Program-made: the position numbers and the translations under genes
Notes under the pieces: model-generated
What the model saw: only the letters and a program-made list of their open reading frames with translations
The model's database searches: none
What the model was told of the DNA's origin: nothing
Assembly (NCBI GenBank): GCA_963969345.1
Contig: OZ017768.1
Coordinates: forward strand, 7,216,718-7,280,717
Direction: 5' to 3'
DNA from: Turbatrix aceti
Lineage: Eukaryota; Nematoda; Chromadorea; Rhabditida; Panagrolaimidae
Length of the DNA: 64,000 nt
In this document: positions 24,233 to 36,303 of the stretch, piece after piece
Layout: each line of letters starts with the position of its first letter
Numbering within the stretch: position 1 is the first letter of the stretch

Positions 24233-24846
24233 ATGCTGCGTCGTCAAACCTCGTCTACTTCGTCGTCCACGGATTCTGGTGACAGGGCTAATGTCTTTCC
24301 TCAGGTTCAGGTTGTACAAAGATGGACTGATAATAGGAACGACTTTGCGGGCTTTCGTCCTCGAGCCCGAGAGGTAAAATTCATTAATTTTTAATTTAAA
24401 TTTATCTGAGTTTATTTTTTTTAGAACTTGCCCCCGGTCGCGCAGCATTACGGCAATGCGCTCCACGGCCTTCCTGATCACGTTCTGAATCAGCAGGATC
24501 ATGTTCTCGCTTCTCAACACTCAGTCGTGAGTTTAATTTTTTTTATTGTCAAAGAAAACTGATTTTAAATTTTTTTTAGTCCATCCAGGAAGCCGCCGAA
24601 GTCTTCGTTGACTCGATGAATTTGCCGGCCCCGCCCATGCGACCGTCTTTCTCGAATCAGATTGCCTACCCCGTCTTTAATGTTACTATGATTCCCGGAA
24701 AGGCCGAGTTTCTGATTTCTGCTCCGAATAACGGAAAAACTTATGATTTCCGCCCAAAGAACCGGTACTTTGTTTGTTGCCATTGCCATGCCCGAGGACG
24801 AATGATCAACCGGCAATTGTTTTCCGAATTCCACCAAAATCACTGA
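24233..24846 (+). CDS. Small three-exon gene, putative CCHH zinc-binding C-terminus, function unknown
   Basis: Exons 24233-24373, 24425-24526 and 24580-24846 join in phase 0 to give a 169-residue protein. Both introns are about 50 bp with GTAAAA and GTGAGT donors and TTTTAG acceptors, as expected in a nematode gene. The first ATG was taken; the open frame upstream of it has no earlier ATG. The N-terminal half is Ser/Gln-rich and probably disordered. The C-terminus has C147-x2-C150 and H166-x2-H169, preceded by an aromatic stretch (NRYFVCCHCH). This is reminiscent of the CCHH zinc cores found with FLYWCH, WRKY-like and Mutator-transposase-derived proteins of nematodes, but I cannot assign it to a family. 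It stands alone, upstream of and convergent with the first HMIT gene. No AATAAA was seen near the stop codon. Confidence 0.6.
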
Positions 24847-25040
24847 AATTTTGATCTCTTGCCTTTTGTTTTTTTTACTATAATTTTTCTGTTTGTGTTT
24901 ACCTTTTTTTGTTGTTTTTAGTAAAAATTATGTAAGTGACACCGTGAAATTTTGAAACATTTTATTTAAATATAATTTTTTTAAGCATGCCGAACGTGTC
25001 ATTTACATACATCACGTTCTTTATTATGTAAAACCGCGTA

Positions 25041-26983
25041 TTACTTGGTTACACTGTTTCTGGTAGTACTGTGCGTTCTGATCTCCGGGTGCTCTTTTTC
25101 GTACTCAATAATGCTGAATCTTCGCTGACGTCGGAGGTTGTCTCTGACCTGTTTGGTCATGAAGACCATCTCTACCTCATCTAAACTCAAACCCCTGGTC
25201 TCGGGCACCACGAAGTAGAACCAAACAAAGGCTACCACGGTGATCACCATGTATAGGTAAAACGCGCCAAACTTTGTCAGAGCCTGGCTGATGCTGAGGA
25301 AGGTCAGTGATACGAGGAGATTGGCGGCCCAGTTTGAGAATGTTGAGATCGAGACAGCCGTTCCACGGGCCCAGAGAGGGTAAAATTCGGCGTTGAGCAC
25401 CCACGCAAGAGGCGCGTATCCCGTCGAGAATGAACAGAAATAAATGACCATTACAATGATTGGGAGCACCGTGAATTTGGATTTGCAGTAGTTAGTCCAC
25501 GTGTAGTTTGTTCCATTGACGTTGTGGTTGCTGGGGTCAATTACCGGCGGTACAGAGCAGGGGCCGACTGTTGAGTACTTCAGACCGTCATCCGACGCTC
25601 GGGAGAAGCACCATCCCTGGAGATGGCTGTTGTCTACCGAGCAGAATCCACAGTGCTCCTGCGTCACGCAAAAATCGCAATTGGAGTGTCCCATGCACGA
25701 GCTCAGCTCGGATGTTAGGGCGCTCTGCGAGACGTTGAACGGAATGGTATCCGCACTGTCGAGATTGATGGCCAGGAATGACGTTCCCATGAGCCCGAGG
25801 GATACAATAACGCCAAAAACACTGATCAGAAGGAGCTTTCTTCTGCCGACGCGTTCAATCTGAAAATTAAACTCGTTTTTGAAAAATAAACAATGCGACC
25901 AACAGAAACTTACGATAAACATGGGGATAAATGTGCAGAAAAAGTTGATAGAAGACGTCGCCACGGAAAGCCAGATAGCCTGGTGATTGTCGGTGACCCC
26001 GGCGGCCTTGATAATAGTGCCGGTGTAGTACATGAGAGTGTTGATGCCACTGAACTGCTGGAAGACCTGAATCGATACGCCAATGAAGAGGGCTTTTCTG
26101 ACGTGTGGAGTCTTCAGAATGCGTAGGAAAGTATTTCCCTTGCCGCCACTGGCTTCGATATCTTTATCCAGAGCTTCCTGCGTGACTTTTATTTCTTCGA
26201 GTTCGTAATCGATCCATGCCTGGTCGCCGTTGTAGATTTTCTGAAGCACGACTTCTGTCGCTTCTTTGCCCTGCTTGTCAAAAAGAAATCTTGGACTTTC
26301 AGGTAGGAAAAAAAATCCGATGAACTGGATAACCGCAGGCACAGCCGCGAACGCGAACATTAACCTGCAATACAAAAATTATTGGAAACCTTAAATTTAT
26401 TAGGATATCCTTACCTCCATCCAACATTGATAGGATCAATGTACGAAAACACGCCCGCAATTGCGTTGGACGCGACAAGTCCAAAGGTCACCATGAGTTG
26501 GAAACCAGTCACGAGCTGGCCTCGAATATGCGCAGGCGAGACTTCACCGACGTAGATGGGCACAACCATGCTGGATAACCCAATTGCGAGTCCCAGAAGG
26601 ACACGGCCTACGAGGAGCACGTATCGATCGGGCGCTCCACCACAAACGATGGCTCCGACGGTGAAGATGAAAGAAGACACGATAATGACCTTCCTGCGAC
26701 CAAAGTAGTCGGACGAAGGCCCGGCGAAGAGGCTGCTGATGCCCGCAATGCCAGGAGTGATGGCCACGATCAGCTCCTGCCAAATCGAGCCCTCAACGTC
26801 CATATCCTTGTTGTCGACTAGGTACAACATTGTCGAGGAGACAATTCCGGTATCGTAGCCAAATAGAAAGCCTCCGATGACCGCCATGAATGACAAAAGA
26901 TAAACGAAGAATCCCAGCTTCGGGGTGACATCTGGTTTTGGCACGTCCGAATCTACGCCTTTGGATATCGCTATTTGTACCAT
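25041..26983 (-). CDS. hmit-1: Proton/myo-inositol cotransporter (HMIT, SLC2A13 type), copy A
   Basis: HMIT proteins are major-facilitator carriers that import myo-inositol with protons at the plasma membrane; in C. elegans they serve osmotic adaptation. Exons 26983-26415, 26364-25914 and 25859-25041 encode 612 residues. Sugar-transporter signatures are present in order: [57 protein letters not shown] and [10 protein letters not shown]. Residues 395-441 form the long extracellular loop typical of HMIT, with seven Cys (395, 401, 404, 410, 413, 424, 441) in a PSI-like pattern, followed by several N-x-S/T sites. The start ATG lies 8 bp after a TTTTCAG, so the transcript may be trans-spliced or have a 5' UTR intron. 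Intron 2 is 54 bp, in frame and free of stops. A close paralogue lies about 1.2 kb upstream in the same orientation. Confidence 0.92.
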
Positions 26984-27221
26984 GTTTGTTCTGAAAACGT
27001 ATCATAAAAATTTAAAACTACATAGAAAAAAGTTTTAAAAAAACACGCGGTGTACATAAGTTAAACTACGATCGCGTGCGGAATGATAAATACAACTCAT
27101 GGTAAACACGAGATAACGGAGAGGACAGGTGGACCCAGGTTCTTTCACGGAAGTATCAGCTTATTAGTATGGACACAGTTTGTAATTGATACGTTTTAAA
27201 TTGATAGCACATCCGGGAACG

Positions 27222-27485
27222 ATGGCTCCATCTCCGTCGAAGAAGCCATCATGCCCGATGTCTGATGCTGGGCACGATTTATCGGTGACGAATGCAACGC
27301 TTTCTTCAACCTACATAGATGCATTGTTTGAAACACGCACGCAAGCTTTCACAAAAGCACGCGAGACAAAGATTGTTCCCCGGGAAAAAATACCGGTACC
27401 ACCACGCTTATTTTTTTCCATTTTTAGCGTCTTACACCGTTACTGTCAAAAAAGTATTAGGAATAGTTTTGTGATAAGACCATGA
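27222..27485 (+). CDS. Doubtful small ORF between the two HMIT genes
   Basis: An 87-codon open frame from ATG at 27222. Its first 60 codons use a mixed, protein-like composition (MAPSPSKKPSCPMSDAGH and on), but I know no relative. A TTTTTAG acceptor-like site near 27425 would leave an intron of only 32 bp from the nearest donor, too short to trust. It could be the first exon of a gene whose second exon is the ORF at 27555. Confidence 0.27.
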   Translation: MAPSPSKKPSCPMSDAGHDLSVTNATLSSTYIDALFETRTQAFTKARETKIVPREKIPVPPRLFFSIFSVLHRYCQKSIRNSFVIRP

Positions 27486-27554
27486 GGGTGATTTTATCAT
27501 GGTTGTCTCCTCCTACGAATGAATGAATGTGCATCAAGCTAGTATTCTTTCAGG

Positions 27555-27746
27555 ATGTCTGTAAACATTTATACGGACGATGCAAGCTTAGTTGTACCGC
27601 CTACTTTGCCCGGTCTTATCTCACCACGTGATATACTCGTATTAACACAGCGTTCGTTCAAGATCAGTGGTGTAGACTGTGATTTGGTCACCGCCACCGA
27701 CGTCTGGGATGTTTATTTACCTGACTTGCTTTATTTTCTTAACTGA
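27555..27746 (+). CDS. Small ORF, 63 residues, directly after a splice-acceptor-like site
   Basis: The ATG follows TTCTTTCAGG directly, which would suit either a trans-splice site or an internal exon. The peptide looks protein-like (TDDASLVVPPTLPGLISP, then FKISGVDCDLVTATDVWDVY) and ends in TGA. I recognise no family. It may stand alone or be joined to the ORF at 27222. Confidence 0.33.
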   Translation: MSVNIYTDDASLVVPPTLPGLISPRDILVLTQRSFKISGVDCDLVTATDVWDVYLPDLLYFLN

Positions 27747-28163
27747 AATTTTTATAGCATAGTTCTTTGTTCTGTTTAGCTTTTAACTAAAACTGTATAC
27801 GTGTTTTTAGTGTTTTTGAACCATTTGATTTTTTTGTTTGCGCAATTTTAATTTTTTGACACCGTGTTAATGAGTTTTAAAATAAACGCAAATTATATTG
27901 CGCTTAACAACATTTTTTATAATTGTTTAAATATACATACTTACATTTATTTAAAACCAATAACCATTTTGTTAATTCAACAATAAATATGTATATAACA
28001 GTAGTTTACAACACCGTTCTGTGAAAAAACAAGAATTAACCAGCGAGTTCTGCGTACTGTGTTTTTCTGAGTAGTGGTTTTTTTCTGTATTATGCATAGA
28101 GGTGAGGTGAGGAAAGGGAAAGGGTCTGGGAGAGGAAAAAATATCCCAATGCTTGTAACTTAG
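27747..28163. other. Intergenic between small ORF and HMIT copy B
   Basis: AT-rich sequence that should contain the convergent 3' ends of the small ORF and of HMIT copy B. A TTTATT at 27953-27958, which reads AATAAA on the minus strand, lies about 200 bp past the stop of copy B and is one possible poly-A signal. Confidence 0.3.
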
Positions 28164-30252
28164 TCAGTACTTGGTTGTACTGTACTTTCTTGCCACAGGG
28201 TGTTCTCTTTCATACTCGAGGATGCTGAATCTTCGCTGTCGTCGGAGATTGTCTCGGACTTCTTTGGTCATAAATACCATCTCGACTTCGTCCAAACTGA
28301 GGCCCCTCGTCTCGGGAACCGCGAAGTAAAACCAAATGAAGGCAATAATGGTGATTACCATGTAGAAGTAGAATGCGCCAAACTTTGTCATTGCCTGACT
28401 GATGCTGAGGAAGGTTAACGAGACTACGAGATTGGCGGTCCAGTTTGCAAAAGTCGAGATTGAGACGGCTGTTCCACGGGCCCAGAGGGGGTAAAACTCG
28501 GCGTTTAGCACCCACGCTAGAGGCGCGTATCCCGTTGCAAAGAAACTGTAATAAATGACCATGATGATGATAGGAAGCACTGTGTATTTTGAATTACAAT
28601 AATTAGTCCACGTATACTTTGTTCCATTCACATAGTGATTACTTGGATTTGAAACCGGTGGTATCGAACATGGACCGACGGTTGAAAACTTCTGACCATT
28701 TTTCGAAGCTCGAGAGAAACAGAATCCCTGGAGATGGCTGTCGTCCACGGAGCAGAAGCCACATTGTTCCTTTGTCACGCAATAGTCGCAGTTGGAATAC
28801 TCCATGCACGAGTTTAGCTCAGGTGTGAGTTCGCTCTGCGTAACGTTGAATGGGATGGTTGCCGCGCTGTCGCGGTTGATGATTAGGAACGAAGTTCCCA
28901 TGAGCGCGAGAGATACAATAACGCCACCGACACTGATCAGAAGGAGTTTTCTTCTGCCGACGCGTTCAATCTGAAATTAAAATCTACGGATTATAGAACA
29001 TCGGACTTTTGAACTTTTCCACGTAGCAGACAATGCGTTATCAGACGTTTCTATTTTTGTCTAAACAGTTATCAGTAATCTTAAATAACTGTTTAGACGT
29101 CTAAAAATATACAATGCTTGAAAAGTCATCAAAAATAGATCGATAAGTTTTTTTTATAACAATTAAAAAAATTCCCACTTACGATAAACATGGGAATAAA
29201 TGTGCAGAAAAAGTTGATAGAAGACGTCGCCACGGAAAGCCAGATAGCCTGGTGATTGTCGGTGACACCGGCGGCCTTGATAATAGTGCCGGTGTAGTAC
29301 ATGAGAGTGTTGATGCCGCTGAGTTGCTGAAGGACCTGAATAGAAATGCCGATGAAGAGAGCTTTCCTGACGTGGGGTGTAGCCATGATACGCCCGAACG
29401 TATTTCCTTTGCCTCCACTGGCTTCGATATCTTTATCCAGAGCTTCCTGGGTGACTTTTATTTCTTCGAGTTCGTAGTCGATCCATGCCTGATCGCCGTT
29501 GTAGATTTTCTGAAGCACGACTTCGGTCTCTTCTTTGCCTTGTTTGTCGTAGAGAAATCTGGGGCTCTCGGGGAGGAAGAAAAATCCGATGAATTGGATT
29601 ATTGAAGGAACCGCTGCGAAACCGAACATTAACCTGCAATGCAAAAATTATTGGGAATCTTAAATTTATTAGGATATCCTTACCTCCATCCAATATTGAC
29701 GGGGTCGATGTACGAAAATATTCCCGCGATAAGGTTTGCCGCGACGAGTCCAAAGGTCACCATGAGTTGGAAACCAGTCACGAGCTGGCCTCGAATATGA
29801 GCGGGCGAGACTTCGCTGACGTAGATGGGCACGACCATGCTTGAAAACCCGATGGCGAGGCCCAGAAGAACACGGCCTACCAGGAGCATCCATCGATTCG
29901 GCGCCGCGCCACAGATAATCGCTCCGACAGCAAAAATAAACGAAGACACAATGATAACTTTTTTGCGACCAAAATGATCGGACGAGTACCCCGCAAAAAG
30001 GCTGCTGATACCCGCCATGCCGGGCGTGATGGCGACGATCAACTCCTGCCAGATCGCGCTTTCAACGTCCATTTCTTCGGCGTCGATGATGTACAGCATC
30101 GCGGAGGAAACAATGCCTGTGTCGTAGCCAAAGAGAAAGCCTCCGATGACTGCCATGAACGCGAGCAGGTAGATGAACCATCCGAGCTGAGGGGTCATGG
30201 AGGGCTTTGGCACATCCGAATCCGCGCCCTTCGACATCGACACTTGCACCAT
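28164..30252 (-). CDS. hmit-1: Proton/myo-inositol cotransporter (HMIT, SLC2A13 type), copy B
   Basis: This is the tandem paralogue of the transporter at 25.0-27.0 kb. Exons 30252-29684, 29633-29183 and 28970-28164 encode 608 residues. Exons 1 and 2 have exactly the same lengths as in copy A (569 and 451 bp), and the 50-bp intron 1 differs at only about three positions. All transporter motifs and the Cys-rich extracellular loop are retained, so both copies look functional. Divergence is uneven: the end of exon 2 is almost identical in DNA, while the last exon differs at about one residue in five. Intron 2 is longer (212 bp) and contains a 14-bp inverted repeat. The in-frame stretch upstream of the chosen ATG has no earlier ATG, and a CTTGCAG lies just before it. 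Confidence 0.92.
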
Positions 30253-33200
30253 GGTGACTGCAAGTGCAGTGTGAGTCAACAAAACATCCCACGCGTTGGT
30301 TTGCAAGCGTTTTTGTACATAGATACGATCCCGTGTTCGAGGCAATGAAAAACACTATTTTTTTTTGTGTGAAAACAGAACAGATAGCGGAGGTGTATCG
30401 AACGTATATAATAACAGTATCAGTTGTTCGAAGAGTTGTACGAATCACTCCGCGAACGAACAGGAACAGACCTGGTAAACATCGGGGACGCGCGATAAAA
30501 ACAAAAAATTAAAGTAGTCATCCGGTTTTTTTCTATGATAGCAAATTTGTTATTATTCTTCAGCCAATTATGTTTTTACTTCCGAGTTACGTAGTGTAAA
30601 CGTAATTCAGCTCGACAAGTACATATAAGTACATGCGCATTCAAGGAAATTTTTTCGAGCAGTGTTCAGAATGCAAAGTAGCCGATTATTCACGTCCGCA
30701 TAAATTTAAGTACGTATGGGCAGTATTTTTTTCTAACTAAGAGATTACAAGTGTAGGACACATCGGGTTCGCGTTAATGAGGTGTCCAGAATATGGCTTC
30801 ACTGACTCTCGACTCTGAAATCAGCTCTGACGCGGTGCACGGTTGTTTTAAATTCTCAGAGAGAGTGTAACCTTTTTTGTTACCAAACAATTCAAGAATT
30901 AGGAAAAAGGCAATAGGATAATTTTGACTGAAAAAACAACAAACTCCCGAGGGAGGTGGTAAACAAAAGAAACGTGACAGAAGAACTATGGTGTTTCCTA
31001 CCGTTCCCAACAATAGGAAATGTAAAACCAAAAGTTTTTTTTTGTAAACTATTGTACGAAAAAAAACGGTTTTTTCCAAACATGCAAGTTTTTTTTACTC
31101 CCGAGTGAATGAAACGAAACGATTGTTACGGGAGGGGAGACTAGAAACCGAAATATTAACCCTCCCCCTCCTATTCCCGTTAATATTTGCACACCCGCCT
31201 TTCGCCGCTGCTATTGAAGGGATCAGGCAACGTGACCACGTGTCAGACACACCTGATACCCGCTAACCTCCTCACTGACAGAACGTGATTACAGAAATGT
31301 TTTTGTCACTCGAAAACTAATCCTATAATATTTATTTATTTATTTCCCGATTTTTGTGGTCGGACCCATCCTTCCTTCACCTGGGAGAGTCAAACGGTAC
31401 GCGCTGACATGAATCACACCTATACACCTGTACACCTGTGTCGAGTTCCAGGTTTTTTGGATTGCTTCGGTTAAAGTTGTTTTGCATAAAATCCAGACAG
31501 GTGATCTTTGGTATATATAAATAAATATTATAACCTCCAGGTGAGGCTTGTTTTTACGCATGTAAATAAAATAGGGGTTAGGTCGGGCCGTGCCAACTTG
31601 TTTGTCAGCTTATGGGATCCAACTTCTGCGCATGAAATAAAAAAAACAACCAAAGCCATCAAACTCGGATTGTTTTTACGATTTCAGTTTTATAGCCACC
31701 ACGGGAATGTTCTGTTTTAAATACATACATACTTTAATGGGATGACACGCAACAAATAAATACAGTAGTCAACTGTACTTGAAAGCGATTATCCCCGGAC
31801 TTGCAGAAATCTAAATCTGTCCGAAGATCAGGAAACGGACTTCTGACGGACGTATCAACACACATTTTGGGGTTGATGTCTGCACGTAGACAACCGTAGA
31901 CACCTTGATGACAAAAGTAAACGCCAAAAAACAACGAAACTGTTGATGCGCAACACAGATGTTTGCAATTAGCAGAGCTTCAAAAAAATCCAGGGGCTTT
32001 GAATTTGTTTATGAATAAATATCAGTTTGAATCAAAATTAAAAATGTATTGGCTTTTGAAAATAAACAAATATTTATAAAAAGTGTACTGTAGATCTGTT
32101 ACGGCATGAAATGATGACTTTAGTTTTTAGTACGGAAATCAGGATGACGTTTGGGTCTCACTAACACCAGATGATGATGGAGCGCATTTTTATATAAGTC
32201 AAATGCATTTTTTTGAAAAAGTAGAGAAAGCGAGACTTGAATGCAGTCTGCGTGAACCTCGTCATAGTGCTTTTTTTATGGATTCCAGCAAAATAAGCAA
32301 TGTGTAGGGTATATAAAGTGTAGGAAATCTGAGTTTTGAGCAGAACATCCGGGGCCGAAAACTTTGTCACCAGGTGTCCTGATTGAGGTAATCTATTTTT
32401 ATCACACGAAACAGGTAAAAATGTTTACAAAAAGGGACAAAAAACACAAAAAACGCGAAATTTAAAAAAAAAACAAGCTAACAATGCTCCATCCCCCTGT
32501 TTCCTAGTCGCGGTTCTCACGATCAAAATCGAGCACATGTCGTCTTCCAGACCGGCCACCCAGCAAGCCCTCCAGCCCACGTATATTTTTCCCCGACATG
32601 AAAAAAAGTTGCGAACAACTCCCAACACTTTTGAGCAATTAAAATGAATTTGTTGTTATCCTCCGACAAATTGCCCAATCCTCCCCCTCCCCCTACATCT
32701 CGTCTCGTCTCGTCTCGTGGTGTTGCTTGTTGCTTTATGGGCCTGTTGAATGCCCTGAGGGGCTGTCCCCGTCTGCAGTCTATCCGGGATGTCCAAGGGA
32801 ATCATTTTTTACCCCTTCCATGTCCCGGAACATTTTTTTTTATCAATTTTTGTTTGGATTTTTGAGGGGTGTCACAAAACGCCAGGGAGGGCTGTCTGTA
32901 CGTCTCGTCGCGTTTATTATTCCGTGGAGTAAAAAATGACTTCAGACTCGAAACAGAAGACTATGAATCTCAAAATTGAACTTATTGAACGCGGACAATT
33001 TTTTTCTCAAACGAAAAAGGAAATAGTAACTAACAAATCTTGGAATATATATTTTTTTTCAGGATTTCAAGTACCGTTCTGTGGTTGTGGCTAGAAATTA
33101 GCAAAAGTTGGGTGCCAGAACTGACAAACAACTCGACTGAGAACAGCCGGGGGGCGTTGCAACCTAATTGGCACATGTGTTCATGAATTATGCAGTACTG

Positions 33201-33547
33201 GATAATTTTTGGTGTCAACTTGGTGCAAATTATCTGTTTAACAAAATAACTGCGTAAATAAGCATTGCATCACGTCCTGAAACTGACCATCTTGCCGACG
33301 GGCCAGATTGTGATCATGCCAAAATCACCTGTTTCGTGCTTTTCTCTTTTTTTCCAGACAAAACGGTGCAAAATGCGTGCTGAGGTCGACTTGAAGAAAG
33401 GCTACATTCCAGACCAACTCAATACTTGAAAAACGTTGTTTTTTCTGAGATTAAACATCACTTGAGCTTTTTTTATCTAAGGAAAGCAAATTTCGGTCGG
33501 TCGAAGTCGATAAGCAGCAAGAGGCCAGCGTGGTCTTCCAAGCGACG
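30253..33547. other. 3.3-kb intergenic region upstream of HMIT copy B
   Basis: It should contain the promoter of HMIT copy B near 30.25-30.5 kb. The rest is AT-rich with a TTTA repeat near 31330, a GTCTC repeat near 32700 and no supported gene. The open frame at 30774-31079 on the minus strand is hydrophobic but has no relative or gene context. Confidence 0.4.
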
Positions 33548-33557
33548 TCGTCAGCGG

Positions 33558-33985
33558 CTAGGGTTCGAACCCCCCCCCCGTATCGGGTCGGGGACGGGGG
33601 TAGTCGGGGGCAGAGGTGTCGGGGGCGGGGGAATTCTGCCCCCGACGGGGGCAGAAGTCGGCGGGGACGGGGGTAATTGCCCCCGAGTCCTATGAAAAAG
33701 AAGAAAAAAAAGTGTCAATTTTATCCTAAAACGAAAACCGAGGCATATTTTGAACAAATTTTTCGTAATTTGCTCTGTTTTTTGCCTATTTGTGTTGTTT
33801 TTGAACGTTTTTCCGCGTTTAACGCTAAATTTTGCTCATTGTCGGGGGCAGAATCTGTCGGGGGCGGGGGTTTTACTCCCCGACGGGGGTCACAAATGGT
33901 CGGGGGCGGGGGTCGGGGGGCCACCCCCGGCTTCACCCCCGCGGGGATCCCCGCGGGGGCGGGGGGGGGGGGGTTCGAACCCTAG
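33558..33985. mobile_element. G/C-rich MITE with inverted termini and 10-bp target duplication
   Basis: The 428-bp element starts CTAGGGTTCGAACCCCC and ends with its reverse complement. It is flanked by a perfect 10-bp direct repeat TCGTCAGCGG (33548-33557 and 33986-33995). Both ends are built from repeats of GTCGGGGGCGGGGG and its complement, with a plain AT-richer middle (33690-33840). Duplication length again suggests a Mutator-like origin, but the termini differ from those of the element at 20.2 kb. The runs of G could form quadruplex structures. There is no coding capacity. Confidence 0.8.
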
Positions 33986-33995
33986 TCGTCAGCGG

Positions 33996-35158
33996 CCGAG
34001 GAACCACAGAACGTCGTCTGGAAGGGGACTGATAACTGACAAAGCCTAGGGCTACAGAAATGATATACGCTGATCCGGGCAGGAATTTATTTGGACGTAT
34101 GACTAAATTTTAATGGATCCCTTAATCACCTGATGTAAATAATTTAGATTCATAAATGTTACTTTTCATTTGAACTGCTCATTAGAAAAACGAAAGCACA
34201 AATTCAGAGACAATGAAAACACAAATTATAAAAAAATATTTTTCGTAGTATAAATATCAAATACTTTTGGTTGTTTTTGAACATGGCTGAGCTAATTTAT
34301 AATGAAGTAACGTGATATATGTACAAAGTGTCGAACTCGGGTTTTGCGAACATTTTGAAGCACATCCGGTTGAAAATGAACCACTTACGAACTTGGTTTC
34401 TGGTTTCATAACAAACTAGGAGTTTTTTTTGGTTCCTAAAACATTAATTATTGATAAAGTGAAACTCTGCAAACAAAATTAAATTAAGATTTTAAGATTT
34501 TTTAGGAAAAAAAATCATGACAAATTTCAAACAACGTTTTACTTGCAAAAGTTTTCTGCATTAAAAAAAAATGTTTTTTTTTTCCGTAGAAATGCAAAAT
34601 TCTCAGTAATGAAAATATTTGTACTTGTCGCCAATATTTGTGTGTGAATACAAAAAGTTTGTCACCTGAATTATTTTGGTGTTCAGCTCTGGTCCTTACA
34701 TACTATAAACGGCCAAGGGGATAGGGAGCTGAACTTTTGTCCCTAATCTTGATAAAAAAACATTATCATTGACAGAAATGCTATGCTTCATGTTTTTAAT
34801 ATCTACGGCTCGACATCCTCATCGTAACATTTTTTATGACCAAAACTCAAACTTCAGTCAAAAATCGTACTGTGCACTAAAAATGTGCCGAAACGGTTAT
34901 TATGGCTTTGATGTTGCTTGGTGTTTTATGGTGCATGCAAAAAGTAAAAAGTAATCAGGTGCGCAACTTTGACGCCAAGCAACCAACGCACCCGACTTGT
35001 TAATGAGCTTAATTGTGTTTTTGAAGTTCATTTGAAGTGCATAAGAGACTCGCACATTATAAATTATCTATCTTTGATGTGACTACATGAAAAACAAACA
35101 CGACGGCTACGGTCGTGTCTACGTACCTGTCTACTGTCAAAATTTACGGTGTATAAAA
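33996..35158. other. Intergenic upstream of chemoreceptor gene 1
   Basis: AT-rich sequence. A TATAAAT is found about 100 bp before the start codon of the first chemoreceptor gene (near 35057) and a CAGGTG E-box-like site about 200 bp before it. No gene is seen. Confidence 0.35.
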
Positions 35159-36303
35159 ATGACCGTTTACTACATGAATGAAAGCGATCCGGCGACTCAG
35201 TACATTATCCATATTTTTTCCGATACAAATTCCCTAGCTGTTCATCTTCGAACATTTTTACCGTTTTTGTATATCGTTCCAACCTGGATTGCTCAAGTTA
35301 TTATTGTTTATACGATTTTTATCGGCCCACACAGAAATGAATTTCGGAGCAGTTTTTACAGAATCGTTGGCGCTGTTATGGTCTTGGTACGATTTTTTAT
35401 GTTTTGTTTATCATTTTTGTCACCTAAAATTTTTTTGCCTAAAATAATTTTTTTGTGGTAAACATCACACTAAATATATATTTTTTTTAATTATAGGAAA
35501 ATGTGTCATACATTCTTGTATGGTTCAACACACGCTTTCCCGGCAACGCGCTTTTTGATTACGTGTACGAGTTTGGCATAGCGCATTACTGGCCGGTAAC
35601 TTTTCTCAAGGTCTTCAATTACTACTTCACCATCGTCCAGTCCATCAGCGTGACTTTCATCACGCTCAACAGGTTCTGCGTTATTCTGAGCCCCCTGGCG
35701 GCAAATGCACTTTGGTCCCGCCACGAAAACTTGGTCATGGTGGTGCTCTTTGTCGGTCCATTAATTAGCGTGTCGCCGGCCATTTACTGTGGCATGGATA
35801 TTTACGTGATCCGAAGCGTGATGTATCACTTTGAGTATCACAAGTGTATTTTTGAAGAGTACGCTCCAGCTTACGTCATTGTGAGTAGCATCGTTGTGAC
35901 AATCGTCATCGACGTCATCCTCAACCTGCTGAGTTTGTCTATTCTCCTGGTTCACAGGGTCAAAAATCAGGCAACTCAAATGGGAATGGTCGAGCTCAAG
36001 CTCTGCTTTTACACGGGTGTGCTCATCGTCAACAAAGTCGCCCACTTTGTCATTGCTTACGCGTACACGGTCAAACTCGTCGGACAATTTGAGTCGAGAT
36101 TTGTTTCAAGCCGGTATACGTATTACATAGCTAGCTATATTTTTGATCTCAACACTCTGATGTCTTGCTGGTTTCTTATTTTCGCTTCAAAACAACTTCG
36201 AAAACGCATCCGACAATTTCTGACCCGGAAGAAGGTGTGTGTTATTGGACCGATTAGCCCCGTTCCCGAGGGCTATAACAGCAGGGTTCCATTAGCATCG
36301 TAA
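35159..36303 (+). CDS. Nematode seven-transmembrane chemoreceptor (Srg/Srv-like), gene 1
   Basis: Exons 35159-35386 and 35497-36303 encode a 344-residue G-protein-coupled receptor; the intron has a GTACGA donor and ATAG acceptor. Hydrophobic segments fit seven membrane spans. After the third span the sequence FITLNRFCVIL replaces the usual DRY motif, as in nematode Srg/Srv-class receptors, and the first cytoplasmic region has RSSFYRIVG. A basic, unstructured tail follows the last span (KQLRKRIRQFLTRKK). Such receptors sit in sensory cilia and detect chemicals. I chose the ATG at 35159 over one at 35087 because the tandem paralogue begins at the equivalent residue (MTV), giving identical 228-bp first exons. 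The exact class, Srg or Srv, is uncertain. Confidence 0.85.
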
